Positions 1 to 8,979 of a stretch of 62,000 nt of DNA are shown in pieces. The stretch lies in contig CAJNDS010002318.1 of assembly GCA_905221605.1 (NCBI GenBank), forward strand, positions 1 to 62,000, written 5' to 3'. A program made the position numbers and the translations under genes. Positions within the stretch are counted from its first letter, which is position 1. Each line of letters begins with the position of its first letter. The notes under the pieces are model-generated. The model was not told where the DNA came from. It made no database searches and saw only the letters and a program-made list of their open reading frames with translations. This DNA comes from Symbiodinium natans (Eukaryota > Sar > Dinophyceae > Suessiales > Symbiodiniaceae).

Positions 1-759
1 CCGCCCCACGCAACAGGGCGTCGGCATGCGCGGCACAGCCAGCTTCGCTCGGCCCACCCGGACGGCCCACCATGACACGGAAACGGCAACTGCAAAGACA
101 AATGGCGCTGTGTACTCCGCCTCCTCCTTGGTGGGGTACACGTATCGTCCATTCAGCAGATATGGTTGCCACTCGTCACTGGCATGCACATGGTGGCATT
201 GGAGGGGGGGCCATGAGGATATCTCTGGGATGTTGTGACGAAGGCGCTGCCTCTTGCATCGGGCTCCTCCCCAACAACAGGCATCATAATGAGTATCCGC
301 CCAGAGCCCTGTGCGGAAAGCTGCCACCTCTTGCTGAAGTAGCCAATGCAAGCTGTTCACCGGATTCTCTCGCATTGCCCCAGCTCCTCTCTCCGCCACC
401 TCTTGCATGACTTGCAGCATGAAGCCACAGGCATTGTTGTCACGCTTGACGCGGTGCTGATCCGCCGGCGACAGGCCGTCCAGTCCCTCGGGTTGTCGAG
501 TAGAGCGGAGGGGACCTGGGCCCCGGCGCCCATCATCGAACACCCTCGGCACCTCCCTCGCTCTGCTTTTGGTGGAACAGTCGAACGCCGCGGACACAAA
601 ATCGGCCTCCTTGAGCTGCTCCCTGAGGCTCTGCTGCCGAAGGGGGTGTGCCAGATCATGCGAGGAGTCCAGTTGAATATCCAACGTCAGGCAGCGCCAT
701 CCACAGAACAGGAAAGCTTTCGTGAGCGGGGCATTGGGACCAGAAAAGATGTCTGCCAT
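1..759 (-). CDS. Relic A ORF2, partial: element-encoded protein of unknown enzyme class
   Basis: The frame is open from an ATG at 757-759 to base 1 (253 codons) without a stop. It starts MADIFSGPNAPLTKAF and contains FLFCGWRCLTLD, AAFDCSTKSRAREVPR, SLHWLLQQEVAAF, YDACCWGGARCKRQRLRHNI, CHHVHASDEW and EEAEYTAPFVFAVAVS. The CGW block followed by DCST-x-SRARE loosely recalls the core of a degenerate DNA methyltransferase (its P-C type motif IV), but this is inference only. The Cys/His-rich CHH-x-H segment could bind zinc. A TAG lies in frame a few codons before the ATG, so the ATG may be a substitute for a lost upstream start. It follows the knuckle-ending ORF1 in the same orientation. The rest of the protein is beyond the window. 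Confidence 0.65.
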   Translation of the reverse strand, partial: MADIFSGPNAPLTKAFLFCGWRCLTLDIQLDSSHDLAHPLRQQSLREQLKEADFVSAAFDCSTKSRAREVPRVFDDGRRGPGPLRSTRQPEGLDGLSPADQHRVKRDNNACGFMLQVMQEVAERGAGAMRENPVNSLHWLLQQEVAAFRTGLWADTHYDACCWGGARCKRQRLRHNIPEISSWPPLQCHHVHASDEWQPYLLNGRYVYPTKEEAEYTAPFVFAVAVSVSWWAVRVGRAKLAVPRMPTPCCVGR

Positions 760-832
760 CAACGGCGATTCCGATCCTCGGAATCCGTGCTAGACCCCGA
801 GGAGGGGGTCGCCTCCCCCCCTCGGAGCCCCA

Positions 833-2126
833 TCAGGCCTTCACTTTCTGCTTGCAGTCCTTAGCCCCATGCTTCGTTGAACCACAGACTCGCTCGCCTC
901 GAAGGACAATCCCGCACATGTGCCGATCAGGGCACTTGGCTCCTTTGTTGCAACGTCCTTGCTGGAACTCGACGCACAGACGCTTGCCATCCTTCATGAC
1001 TCTGGCCACCTTCTTGCCCGCTACCGGGGTGCCGAGCTGGAACGAGGAAAGTTTAGGCGGGCTCGGTAGCTGGGTAGTTACCGCGGCCAGCATCTTCGGT
1101 GTGGGATTGTGGGTAGATTCTCCTGGGCCTCCGCTTTGGATGGCGATCCAGTGCGCGTCTCTGAGATTGAACACCTCACGAACGACTTGGCCGAGTGTCT
1201 TGGTGGACTCGCGGAACTTGGCCACCCAGACTGCCCTCTCCTCGGAGTCTCTCTGCTGCAGCCAGTCCAGCCGCTTGTGTGCTGGTAGCGAAACCACCGA
1301 CCTCTTGGCGCGGTAGTAGTACTCCATAAGGACGTCCAGTGGCGCCTGGACAAAGATCGTGGAGTCCGCTCGTGTGCTCCTGATTGGCCTGGGGCGCTCC
1401 CGCCACCTAATCCACCCCTGCCAACGCGTAGGCTGTCAAGAGGATGTGGAGGCGGTCGAGGTAGTTTTCCCAATCGTGCGGGATTGACTCCTCCTGCTCC
1501 GTCTCCTCCGTGAACAGGCCGTCCCCCAAGCGTCTCTTCTTGCTGGTAGTAACCAGCTGGAACTGCAAGCTCTTGACCTTCCATACGGAGAAAACGCACA
1601 GGAGGCGCTTGTTTAATTCTCGCGTCACTCGCGAGAGTGTTGCATCCGAAGGATAGAGCTCGGGGGGGAATCTGGTACGATACCTGCGCCAGAATTGCTG
1701 CTTCATGTCACGCAGGCTTGTATCATCCAAGAGATCGTCCAAGTCTGATTCGCCGATTTTGGTCCTCCCTGCGTCAGCATGCTGAAAGAAAACCTTCACT
1801 GCAGCCCAGGTGCGCCTCAAACGTGCGGTTTGCACGCCCTGGACATCGCCCAAGTTGAGTCTCTGAACCCAGACCCCTATCTCGGCTTCCGACTCGAAGA
1901 AGTACCGGAATTCCTCAAGGTTCTTGAGCTTGGCCTTGACCAGGGCCTCGAGGATTTCATCAGCAAATTCGAAATTGAGTTGCAGCGACACAAGTGTAGC
2001 ACGAAAATCAGCGCCGTCTCTCGGCACTAAGTGAAAAGTGGCCACTCCACACCCCTCCACTAAGGATCGGCCGGGCCTTGGGCTGACAGCTGCGCGAAAT
2101 CCTGCGAGATCGAACACAGTGTGCAA
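833..2126 (-). pseudogene. Relic A ORF1: gag-like protein with C-terminal Cys/His knuckle, broken
   Basis: The reading frame opens at 2126 and gives a helical protein (LQLNFEFADEILEALVKAKL, ELYPSDATLSRVTRELNKRL, DWENYLDRLHILLTAYALAG). It meets a TAG at about 1407-1409, continues in the same frame for a few codons, then must shift frame to reach ADSTIFVQAPLDVLMEYYYR. The ORF from about 1350 to 833 finishes with the knuckle RLCVEFQQGRC, CPDRHMCGIVL, RVCGSTKHGAKDC (C, C, C, H, C, C, H, C in order). An intron in place of the stop and shift is possible but I see no convincing donor. The last residues are KQKVKA and the stop is at 833. The same knuckle closes the recombinase ORF of relic B, so the two elements share this module. 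Role presumed: nucleic-acid binding. Confidence 0.65.
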
Positions 2127-2516
2127 TCCTGGGGGGGGGGGAGGTGTGAGGGCTTAAGAAAAGTAAAAGAAGACTGTCGTGGACGCATGCACTGCCTAGC
2201 TGCCCTAGCTCACAACAGCCACTCTGTTGCATGGCAGACACGGCTGGCTCACAGCCAAAACCACATGCTACACCGCCCCAGGCCCTAGCATGTGCGCCCC
2301 TGACAATCTTTTGCATGGCAACCTATGTCGGACGGGTACGCCCCACTCCCTACGACAAGCTCTGTGCTTATCCTGGAGTCCTAAGAACGATGCCGTTTCA
2401 GCACCTGCGAGGGTCACGACCGGAGCCTTATCAGAGAGTGGAATGCGTCTCTCTTAAACGCAGCATGTTATCCACCCGGTAACTCCGGGGGATTGATGTA
2501 CAGCCCCTCTGCACAC

Positions 2517-3461
2517 TCACTTTGGGTGGAACTTCGCTGCTGCCCGCTGGAGGCAGTCTTTGCAGAAGGGACGATCGTAGCCCTGGGCTTCCTCCACGGA
2601 CTCAACCTCGGTCACATCCTTGAGCCTTTGGCTAGCAATGGACCCTTGGCGATGCTTGCAAAGAGGCACTCCTTGCTCCACTTCCAAGTGAATCTGGGAC
2701 CGGTCCGTGAAGATGAATGCTCGAGGGGATGGCCAAACCTTGCCCGACATGCTGTTCTTTCGGGTGTAGCGGACCCACTTCGCCACCGTGCCCTGAGCCA
2801 TTGCCTTGTAGATCTCGACGTCACGTAGACGGCTGACACACCTCTGGGCTTCCTCGAAGCTGATGTTGTCCACCAAGGCCAAGAGGAGGGACTGCCCAGT
2901 GGCAGCTCGATGGCGGCCAGCCATGCAGTGGCCCAGGACACTACCTCCTGTGAAGAGGGTCTGGCGAATGACTGGCCAGGCTTCGCGCCACTGATCGTCC
3001 CGAGACGTCGAATCAGTGATGCTGATCTGGAGATGAAGGGCACCCGGCAACGCCACGCCACCTCGTGCTGCCACCGCCTGCTGCATCCAATTGAGCTGAA
3101 TGTCACAGCGCGGAAAGGAAGACGCTGTGTCCTTCGTAGGCAGCCCTGCCAGCCACAAGATACCACCATTCGCTCCTTCCCAGATCTTCGTAGGCCGCTC
3201 CGCCGAATTGCCACCCACTGTAGCCAGACGATCGAAGTGCACCTCCAGATTGCTCGCCCCACTCCTCCGAGACCAGGCGTCAGCCCCTGACTGCCCAGGG
3301 CGCTTCTCTCGAGGTCTCGTCGAACTGGGAGATGACGGCGGCGGGGTTTTTGGAGGGGTGCGCGGCCGTAGGAGTCTACTCGGAGGCGGGCCCACAGGCT
3401 CTGCAGGAATCCGCCGCGGGGCTTCAGGCGGTGGCCTCACGGGAACTGCTGGGGATTCCAT
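2517..3461 (-). CDS. Relic B ORF2: dual-specificity-phosphatase-like protein with Cys/His tail
   Basis: The 314-residue ORF is uninterrupted. Residues 1-70 are proline/arginine-rich and probably disordered. Residues about 98-245 look like a cysteine-phosphatase fold: ILWLAGLPTKD, a long helix region, then GHCMAGRHRAATG with Cys179 and Arg185, which fits the family signature H-C-x5-R-[ST] except for Ala after Arg (RAAT). An Asp that could act as general acid lies among SITDSTSRDD (150-156). The C-terminus has PLCKHRQGS followed by FCKDCLQRA, a likely second zinc site. It follows the recombinase ORF by 54 bases in the same direction. It is the only ORF of the relic without a break. Function in the element is unknown: it could act on host proteins, on RNA 5' ends (some members of this superfamily do), or be structural. 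Confidence 0.75.
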   Translation of the reverse strand: MESPAVPVRPPPEAPRRIPAEPVGPPPSRLLRPRTPPKTPPPSSPSSTRPREKRPGQSGADAWSRRSGASNLEVHFDRLATVGGNSAERPTKIWEGANGGILWLAGLPTKDTASSFPRCDIQLNWMQQAVAARGGVALPGALHLQISITDSTSRDDQWREAWPVIRQTLFTGGSVLGHCMAGRHRAATGQSLLLALVDNISFEEAQRCVSRLRDVEIYKAMAQGTVAKWVRYTRKNSMSGKVWPSPRAFIFTDRSQIHLEVEQGVPLCKHRQGSIASQRLKDVTEVESVEEAQGYDRPFCKDCLQRAAAKFHPK

Positions 3462-3515
3462 CCGCTGCCGCTTCAGTGGCGGAAGGTCGCTGGCGTCACT
3501 CGCCAGCGCGCGCCG

Positions 3516-4877
3516 CTACGGCCCCTTCTTAGGATGAGGCAGCAATGCCGCAGCCTCCTCCTTCGCCTGCGCAGTGGAAGCCTTAGGTGCCCCTGCTCGT
3601 GGCCGCAGGACCACCGCGGCCACCTTGGGGCGTGTCCCCTCACGCTCAGGCGATGGAGACGCAAGCACCGCGCGATTCTCCCTGCATTCCTTGGCCGGAT
3701 GGGAACCACCACAAACGCGACCTGACTGAACCAGGATCGCGCATCGATGCTGGCCTGCCGGGCAAGGGGAAGGACCACTGCACCTCCCCCTCTGATATTC
3801 GACACAAAGACGTGCTCCATCACGAAGTGAAGCCGACACCCTCTTGCCGTTGATCTTCCTTGGTATCATGTACTCGACTCTGTCAGGCAACGGCAATGTA
3901 CGTGGCACGTTGAAGCGGGGCTTAGTCTCCCGGAGGCGAATAGGGCTCTGCCATTCTGTACGCAGATCCCTCTGAATAGCCACTTCCATCATTGCCGCCC
4001 CGGTCGACTCCGCCTTGGCCAACTCGGCACCTGGAATCTCATCCCATGTCGCAAAGGAGGTCAGCACACCGATGGAGCCTGCCAGCCAGTGCTTGCGACG
4101 GACACTCGTCGTATACCTGGCTCCACTGTAACGCAGTGGCATAGTGATTCCCTGGGCCTTCTGCTTGGTTGTGTCTAGCCAATCTCCTAGTGCAAGTTGA
4201 TCCGAAGCTGCCCATCCGGCCAAATTGGCGTATGTCGGCCCTACACGCCGAAACGAGTATGACAATAAGCTGGTAACGTCAGCTCCCACATGTGGCGTGA
4301 AGATGTCCTGCGCCACCTTGATCGCTTGGGCCGTGGTAAAGGGTGCCCCTGCAGCATCGAATGGCAACCCGCTGTAGGTCTGTGCACCTTGGGGCAGGGC
4401 TTGCCAACTCTTCAACCAGAGACGGGCCCAAGGCCATCCAGAGCAAAAGACCGCCGGCACCGCAAAGTCGAAGCCTGCACGATTGCCGCGCTGCTTCCCT
4501 CGATTGCAGTGGAAGTGGAAGGTCGATCTGGAGAGTCGCATAGGGGATGCCCGCCGCAAGTGTTCAAACCGCAAACACCCCGTCATGCAGCACCAAAGCC
4601 CCACCAGAACACGCCACAGAGGGTTGTTGGCCTGATACATGTCCTGTACTGCTTGCTCCAGGATAGGTACCATTGTTGGCACCAGCACCGCCGCCTGCTT
4701 GGGCTCCTTTTGGGGGTTCTGGCGGAAGTCGTAACCTCCCAACTCGAGGCCCAAGGTGCCCGTTTTGGCTAGCCACTTCAGGCCGGCCAAGGCCCGCGAC
4801 TGTGCTTTGGTCCCACCAAAGAGAAAGGCGTCCACATCGATTGCTCCTGGCGGAAAGCGGCGACCTCGTTCAAACAT
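3516..4877 (-). CDS. Relic B ORF1, C-terminal part: tyrosine recombinase with C-terminal knuckle
   Basis: The 453-residue ORF carries the ordered signs of a tyrosine recombinase catalytic domain: a first Arg in TGCLRFEHLRR (R103), a second box YSFRRVGPTYANLAGW (Tyr207 and Arg210 in place of H-x-x-R), a Trp in LALGDW (W233), and the candidate nucleophile in MPLRYSG (Y250). After a linker comes a knuckle RLCVEYQRGRC, CPAGQHRCAIL, RVCGGSHPAKEC (about residues 365-408), and a basic Ala-rich tail. The N-terminal core-binding part lies in a different frame to the right: the ATG at 4877 overlaps the previous stop by 8 bases (ATGTTTGA), which is best read as a frameshift in a once single ORF, though reinitiation or programmed shifting cannot be excluded. 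The H to Y change occurs in other recombinases. Confidence 0.75.
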   Translation of the reverse strand: MFERGRRFPPGAIDVDAFLFGGTKAQSRALAGLKWLAKTGTLGLELGGYDFRQNPQKEPKQAAVLVPTMVPILEQAVQDMYQANNPLWRVLVGLWCCMTGCLRFEHLRRASPMRLSRSTFHFHCNRGKQRGNRAGFDFAVPAVFCSGWPWARLWLKSWQALPQGAQTYSGLPFDAAGAPFTTAQAIKVAQDIFTPHVGADVTSLLSYSFRRVGPTYANLAGWAASDQLALGDWLDTTKQKAQGITMPLRYSGARYTTSVRRKHWLAGSIGVLTSFATWDEIPGAELAKAESTGAAMMEVAIQRDLRTEWQSPIRLRETKPRFNVPRTLPLPDRVEYMIPRKINGKRVSASLRDGARLCVEYQRGRCSGPSPCPAGQHRCAILVQSGRVCGGSHPAKECRENRAVLASPSPEREGTRPKVAAVVLRPRAGAPKASTAQAKEEAAALLPHPKKGP

Positions 4878-6247
4878 ATGGACCTAGAGTTCGCCGAAAG
4901 TGAGAAGTGCCCCCTTCAGTGTACCGAGACGCATACTGGGTGGCATACTCGTCAAGGGCCGTGTATGCTGCTTCAGGCGCAGAGTCTGCTGCCAAGGATT
5001 CGGCTGCATAGACCCCGAGAGATCCCGGCATGGTAAGCAAGGCCAGCCCTAAGCCCAATGCTTGAAGCCCAAAGCTCAGGTGGACCCTCAGACCATGAGA
5101 TGCTCCCGAACAGCGAAACAAAGAACTTGAACACAGACTGCAAAATTTCCCCAGGGTCCTCGCCGAACTCGCCCAGCCTAACCACTCCGAGCGACGACCT
5201 GAGCACTTCAGTGATGCAAACAGGGTAACTCCCTGCCGCTCACAAGAAAATGGTGCTTGCGGGGTCACTCCCCGCCCATAACACATGTGCATTTGTGGGT
5301 ACCGCAAAATTGGAGGTCCGCCCCGGATCCCCACACTCGACTCAAGTCTCCTCTCAGTCGCTCTCTCTCCCAGAGCCACTGTCGGACAGGGGCCGTGACG
5401 CCATGGCCACCCGTGCCTGCAAGCAATCACGGCACATTGCTGACTGCAAGATCTGGTGCACGAAATCCCCTGAGCCCCCGCAGTCCACACAGACCGCAGG
5501 CATAGACCGGCCCGCGGGGTCTGCCGCCCATCGTAGCCAAAGCAGCATAGACCGATGGGCTTTGTGCACTTCATTGGCCCGTGCCTGGTTGGGCGTGGGC
5601 TCTGGGAGTAAGAGTGGATCGCGCCAGGCCCGTTGTCACTGCTGCCAGGTTCGCCAAGCCCGAAACACATCGTCCACAGAGGGATGGGCTGCGCCGTGGA
5701 GGTCGTTGATCTCGGCCTGATAGAGCACCCGCCCAAATGTAGCAGTGAGCATATCCTGCAGCTCCAAGCCCGAGCTAGCATCCCACATCCTGTCCTTTGC
5801 AAGAACTTCGTGGCAACGATCGTAGGCGGCAAAGGCCACCGCTGGCCCCAACTCAGGCTCCTCCACGATGGCTGCACTCTTGGACCAGGGGCCAAGGAAG
5901 GGGAATTGGTAACCACCTCTGGCTCGCCCGCATCGATCACACCCAGCCTGGGTACAGACAATCCGGCGCACCGGAACCTTGAAACCCAAGAAGTCAAAGT
6001 CTGTAATCGAAGGGGAGGGTGCCGGTAGGTGTGTAATCTCAGCAACCCGACTCCAGATGGACCACAACTCGTCCTGACGGCCCTGACGTGCCAGATCAGA
6101 CATGTAGGCCCGGAAGTCCAACCAGTTCGCGGGAGCCAAGGTCGGCAAATTTGTGTGAATGACTGTAGGCTCATCATCCATTGCGACACAGGGATCACTT
6201 CCCTGGGAGAAAGAAATGTTCCAGCTTGCCAGTTTGGCTCTAGCCAA
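4870..6247 (-). pseudogene. Relic B ORF1, N-terminal part, with stop and frameshifts
   Basis: Coding character moves between frames. From 6247 (MARAKLASW) the frame runs DEPTVIHTNLPTLAPANWL, CTQAGCDRCGRARGGYQF and VFRAWRTWQQ to a TGA at 5636-5638, then continues in the same frame (QRAWRDPLLLPEPTPNQ, VCVDCGGSGDFVHQILQSAM) to a second stop at 5354. Further left, LGEFGEDPGEILQSVFKFF (4973-5206) and PGSLGVYAAESLAADSAPEA up to 4870 are in two other frames. At least one nonsense change and two shifts are therefore needed to restore continuity with the recombinase domain. The paired CxxC motifs (CDRC; VDC, CRDC) may be zinc-binding. No known domain name is assigned. Confidence 0.55.
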
Positions 6248-6258
6248 GTCTTAAGCAT

Positions 6259-6760
6259 TAAAAACCCAATTTCATTTCTAATTGAATCCTCAAATATAAA
6301 TCAGAAGAATAAAAATCGAAAAGATCCCAAATGAGACCACGAAATATATTCATCAGAAAGTCGAAGAACCTAATCAAACAAAATTACCCATTCGACAGAC
6401 CCCGAAAAATCTAAGATATTTTACCATATGCCCTCTTTCTTGAACTTCATATTTATATTTCCTTAAACGAATAGTTATAGTATGGCAAATGATGAATGAT
6501 CATTCGGTGGGTCCAAGTTAGAGGTAAGGTGTCGTATCCCGCAGCCTTTCCAAAGACGATTTTGTGACCATGATTTGGGGCCATCCACCATTTCATTGAA
6601 AATTTGTTTCATTCTTCGTCCATCTTTTTTCAGGCACTTTCAGCCTGCTCCAGATTTCGAGACATTCTCAGGGGGTACTTTGACCCCGGAAGAACAAGTC
6701 TCATCCTTACAACAAATCAGGCATGCCCACGCCAGCTTGGCAGGTTCGATATGGACATCC
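6259..6760. other. AT-rich spacer between relic B and the ion-channel gene
   Basis: Bases 6250-6530 are far richer in A and T than the neighbours, with no convincing exon in either strand. It may be the 5' non-coding end of relic B or the 3' flank of the channel gene. Nothing else is recognised here. Confidence 0.4.
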
Positions 6761-7920
6761 TCAATTGGTGAGCAGACCTTCTTTCAGTCTGACCAGCTTC
6801 TTCCATTCCAGAAACATGTAGTGCAAACTCAATGCTCCCAGCAGAACATGGATCAGAACAAACAGTGCCTCAATCGCATACCTGGAAACATCAGCGATGG
6901 GAAAGCTTCTCTCCCTGTCCGCAATGGCGGCCAAGGTGTTTTGTACCCCCACCAGGGCCAAGAACACGAAGCTCAGCAGGACGTACTTGTCCAGCAAAGT
7001 CAAGTAGTTGATTCGAGGCAACTCTTGAGCCACCATATACTTAAAGGCCACCGAGGTCAATACCAAGGTTAAGGTCACGCTTAACCGGTCGGCCAGGTCT
7101 TCTTCGGCAATAGCAAAAGAAGTGAACACCAAGACGCTCAAGAGAAAATTGGGCAAGGCGATGTTCCACATGTAGTATGCGGCCCGCCTTTGCGCGATGA
7201 AGTAAATGTGAAGCAGAGGGTATCTTCTCATCTCCTCATCGATTTCTCCTTGCATCCATGGGCCAGAAAGGTCAAAGTCGGTCATCACGGTGAACTGGTT
7301 GCGCAAGATGGACTTGGCACCCGTGTAGCAGTCTTCTAGGAGGGTAACCTCCGAAGAGGGTCGGCTACAACTCACAGTGATGGTCAGGGCCTGGACATCA
7401 AATGGAAAGTGCTGCAACTCGAAGCCTTCTCTGAAGGTACCTGAGAGTTTCCCACCAAATAGGGGGGGGGGTCCTTTAAAGTTGGTGGCCCTTACAAGAG
7501 CGGGTCAAGTACTCTGGGTTTTGGAAATGCCCACCTCGACAGTCAGCTCTCCACTGCATCACCTTCTCTCCCCTTTGACCTTTCCGCCATGGACATACGC
7601 CCACTTCAACTTCGCTGAGCTCAACCGGTGATGCTGCGTTCATGAAGACCAGGTTTGGCTGCCACTCTTCATCACCCGGCTCCGGCTCCTGCCACATCGC
7701 ACGAATGAAGAAGTGGCAGTCAAACTGCTGGGCCACCGTATCAATCCCTGACAACGAGAAGACGTTCACGTAGATGTAGACGCGCCGGTGAGGCACGGAC
7801 ACTCTTGCACTATTGGGAGCGGCAGGGTGGTTTTCGTCAACTTGCACGAAGGGCTCAGGCTCGTCTGACTTCGCAACCAATCGACTGTAGCGTGCTTCAT
7901 CCCTCTGCAACATACAACGG
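6761..7920 (-). CDS. Pentameric ligand-gated ion channel (Cys-loop receptor superfamily), 5' end missing
   Basis: Two exons are clear. The right exon (about 7950 to 7535) holds part of the extracellular beta-sandwich: RRVYIYVNVFSLSGIDTV, HFFIRAMWQEPEPGD, NLVFMNAASPVE. A 94-base intron 7441-7534 has GT and AG ends, and splices CGAG to GT in frame. The left exon (7440 to 6761) gives FELQHFPFDVQALTI, then four membrane helices: M1 YYMWNIALPNFLLSVLVF, M2 DRLSVTLTLVLTSVAF, M3 LLSFVFLALVGVQ and M4 YAIEALFVLIHVLLGALSL, ending KEGLLTN. The FPFD signature is present but no Cys follows it, as in prokaryotic members. Ion selectivity and ligand cannot be inferred. The signal peptide and first strands should lie further right. 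It is the first host gene after the mobile relics. Confidence 0.85.
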
Positions 7921-7959
7921 TCGACGAACCAGAGCAGATCACAGAGGATGTGTCACATG

Positions 7960-8979
7960 CCTTAAAACTGCTTCCAACTATCAGCACACCACTGCTGGTG
8001 ACTATTGCAACTGACTCCCGAAGGCTCTGCTATGGTCCACCTACAGTTGCGAACTTCTATTTGAGCATCTGAAGCTGCTGAGAAAAGTAGGACAATCATG
8101 TCTTGCAGCTGGTTAGCCCGAAGTAGGCCCTCATGAAACCAGCGTGACTCTGTGAGCCGTGAGCAAGGCGGGCATCAAGCGAAACACAAGATTCTCGCTC
8201 ACGTCGACATCTTGTTCCAAGCGGTTTTTGCCGTTTGTAGTCTGTCCAAAAGCCATAATTCAAGGAAGAAAGCCAAGCTGGAACGCTGCATTGTTCAGGC
8301 TCGGGAGCTGCTGCTACCACAAGCGTTTGGGCTTGGGGCTTCGGGTGCTTGAGCTTTGGATGAGATCTTCGACTGCAATGTCTCCGAACGCTTTCATCAA
8401 AATGACTGGTCTTCCGAGAAATCTTTGGAGCTGATGTCAGCTGGCCACCGTCACTTGGGTCATTGCTGAGGGCAAACACTTGTCTCGTACACAATGGAAG
8501 TAACCGTCTAAACACGTGCGCGCCATGTTTCGTCTTTGCATCTGTAAAATCGGGTGTAGGCGGGATCTTTGGCACAGCTGTGCCAAAGCCAGGCTGCCTT
8601 TGAGCCTTCAAACTCCCGATCGGTCGATAAATTCCCCCTTCCTGATGTAGTTCAGAAGCTCTTCACGTGCTGGCTCTGGTGCCTCCAACGCCGTCTCTCA
8701 GCCCTCTAGTCTGAAACCCTTGGGGGCTGCAACTGGAGTTTGCAAATTATGGCTTGGTTTCGAATATCAGGCCTGCCTACTTCAGCAGTGCAGCAGCCGA
8801 ATGCAGAAGTGACGTGCCGCGTGCCTTCCCACCGGGAAAAGCAAACTTGAAGCAGCAAAAGGCCGCAGCAGCGCTGGACCTCGCAATTCCCACAGCATGC
8901 TTTTGCCACCGAACACTCAGAGAGCGCATCACAAGCTGACATGTGGATTCCTACAGTCGTGTCCCGAAGTGCCGGAGAG
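7960..8979. other. Spacer with no gene recognised
   Basis: I see no exon that I can support between the ion-channel locus and the end of the first transporter copy. Part of 8780-8900 resembles 18870-18990, showing that the transporter duplication extends past the 3' end of the gene. Confidence 0.4.

Larger units (their letters stand above)
1..2126 (-). mobile_element. Relic A: dinoflagellate-type two-ORF mobile element, cut by window edge
   Basis: The unit holds a gag-like ORF1 (2126 to 833) that ends in a Cys/His knuckle, then an ORF2 (759 to the window edge). Both are on the minus strand, 74 bases apart. ORF1 is broken, ORF2 is open over its visible 253 codons. The general layout (helical N-terminal protein, knuckle, then an enzyme-like ORF with a CHH-x-H and EEAEYTA segment) matches my recollection of ORFs that are highly repeated in dinoflagellate proteomes; I could not search for it. 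No terminal repeat or target-site duplication was found, and the left end lies outside the window. Class is undetermined. Confidence 0.6.
2517..6258 (-). mobile_element. Relic B: tyrosine recombinase plus phosphatase-like mobile element
   Basis: The unit reads 6247 to 3516 (recombinase ORF with knuckle, interrupted) and then 3461 to 2517 (phosphatase-like ORF), both minus, 54 bases apart. It lies immediately upstream of relic A with 390 bases between, so A and B could be parts of one larger element or two insertions. The right flank (6259-6530) is strongly AT-rich compared with the element. I could not see terminal repeats. The recombinase-knuckle-HCx5R arrangement agrees with proteins I remember as multi-copy in Symbiodiniaceae, which supports mobility, but no copy number can be taken from one window. 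Confidence 0.6.

Noticed and set aside
4870-6258. A single 462-codon minus ORF over the whole N-terminal part of relic B
   Set aside because: Only its last 60 codons look coding. Most of it is the wrong frame of the recombinase N-terminal region.
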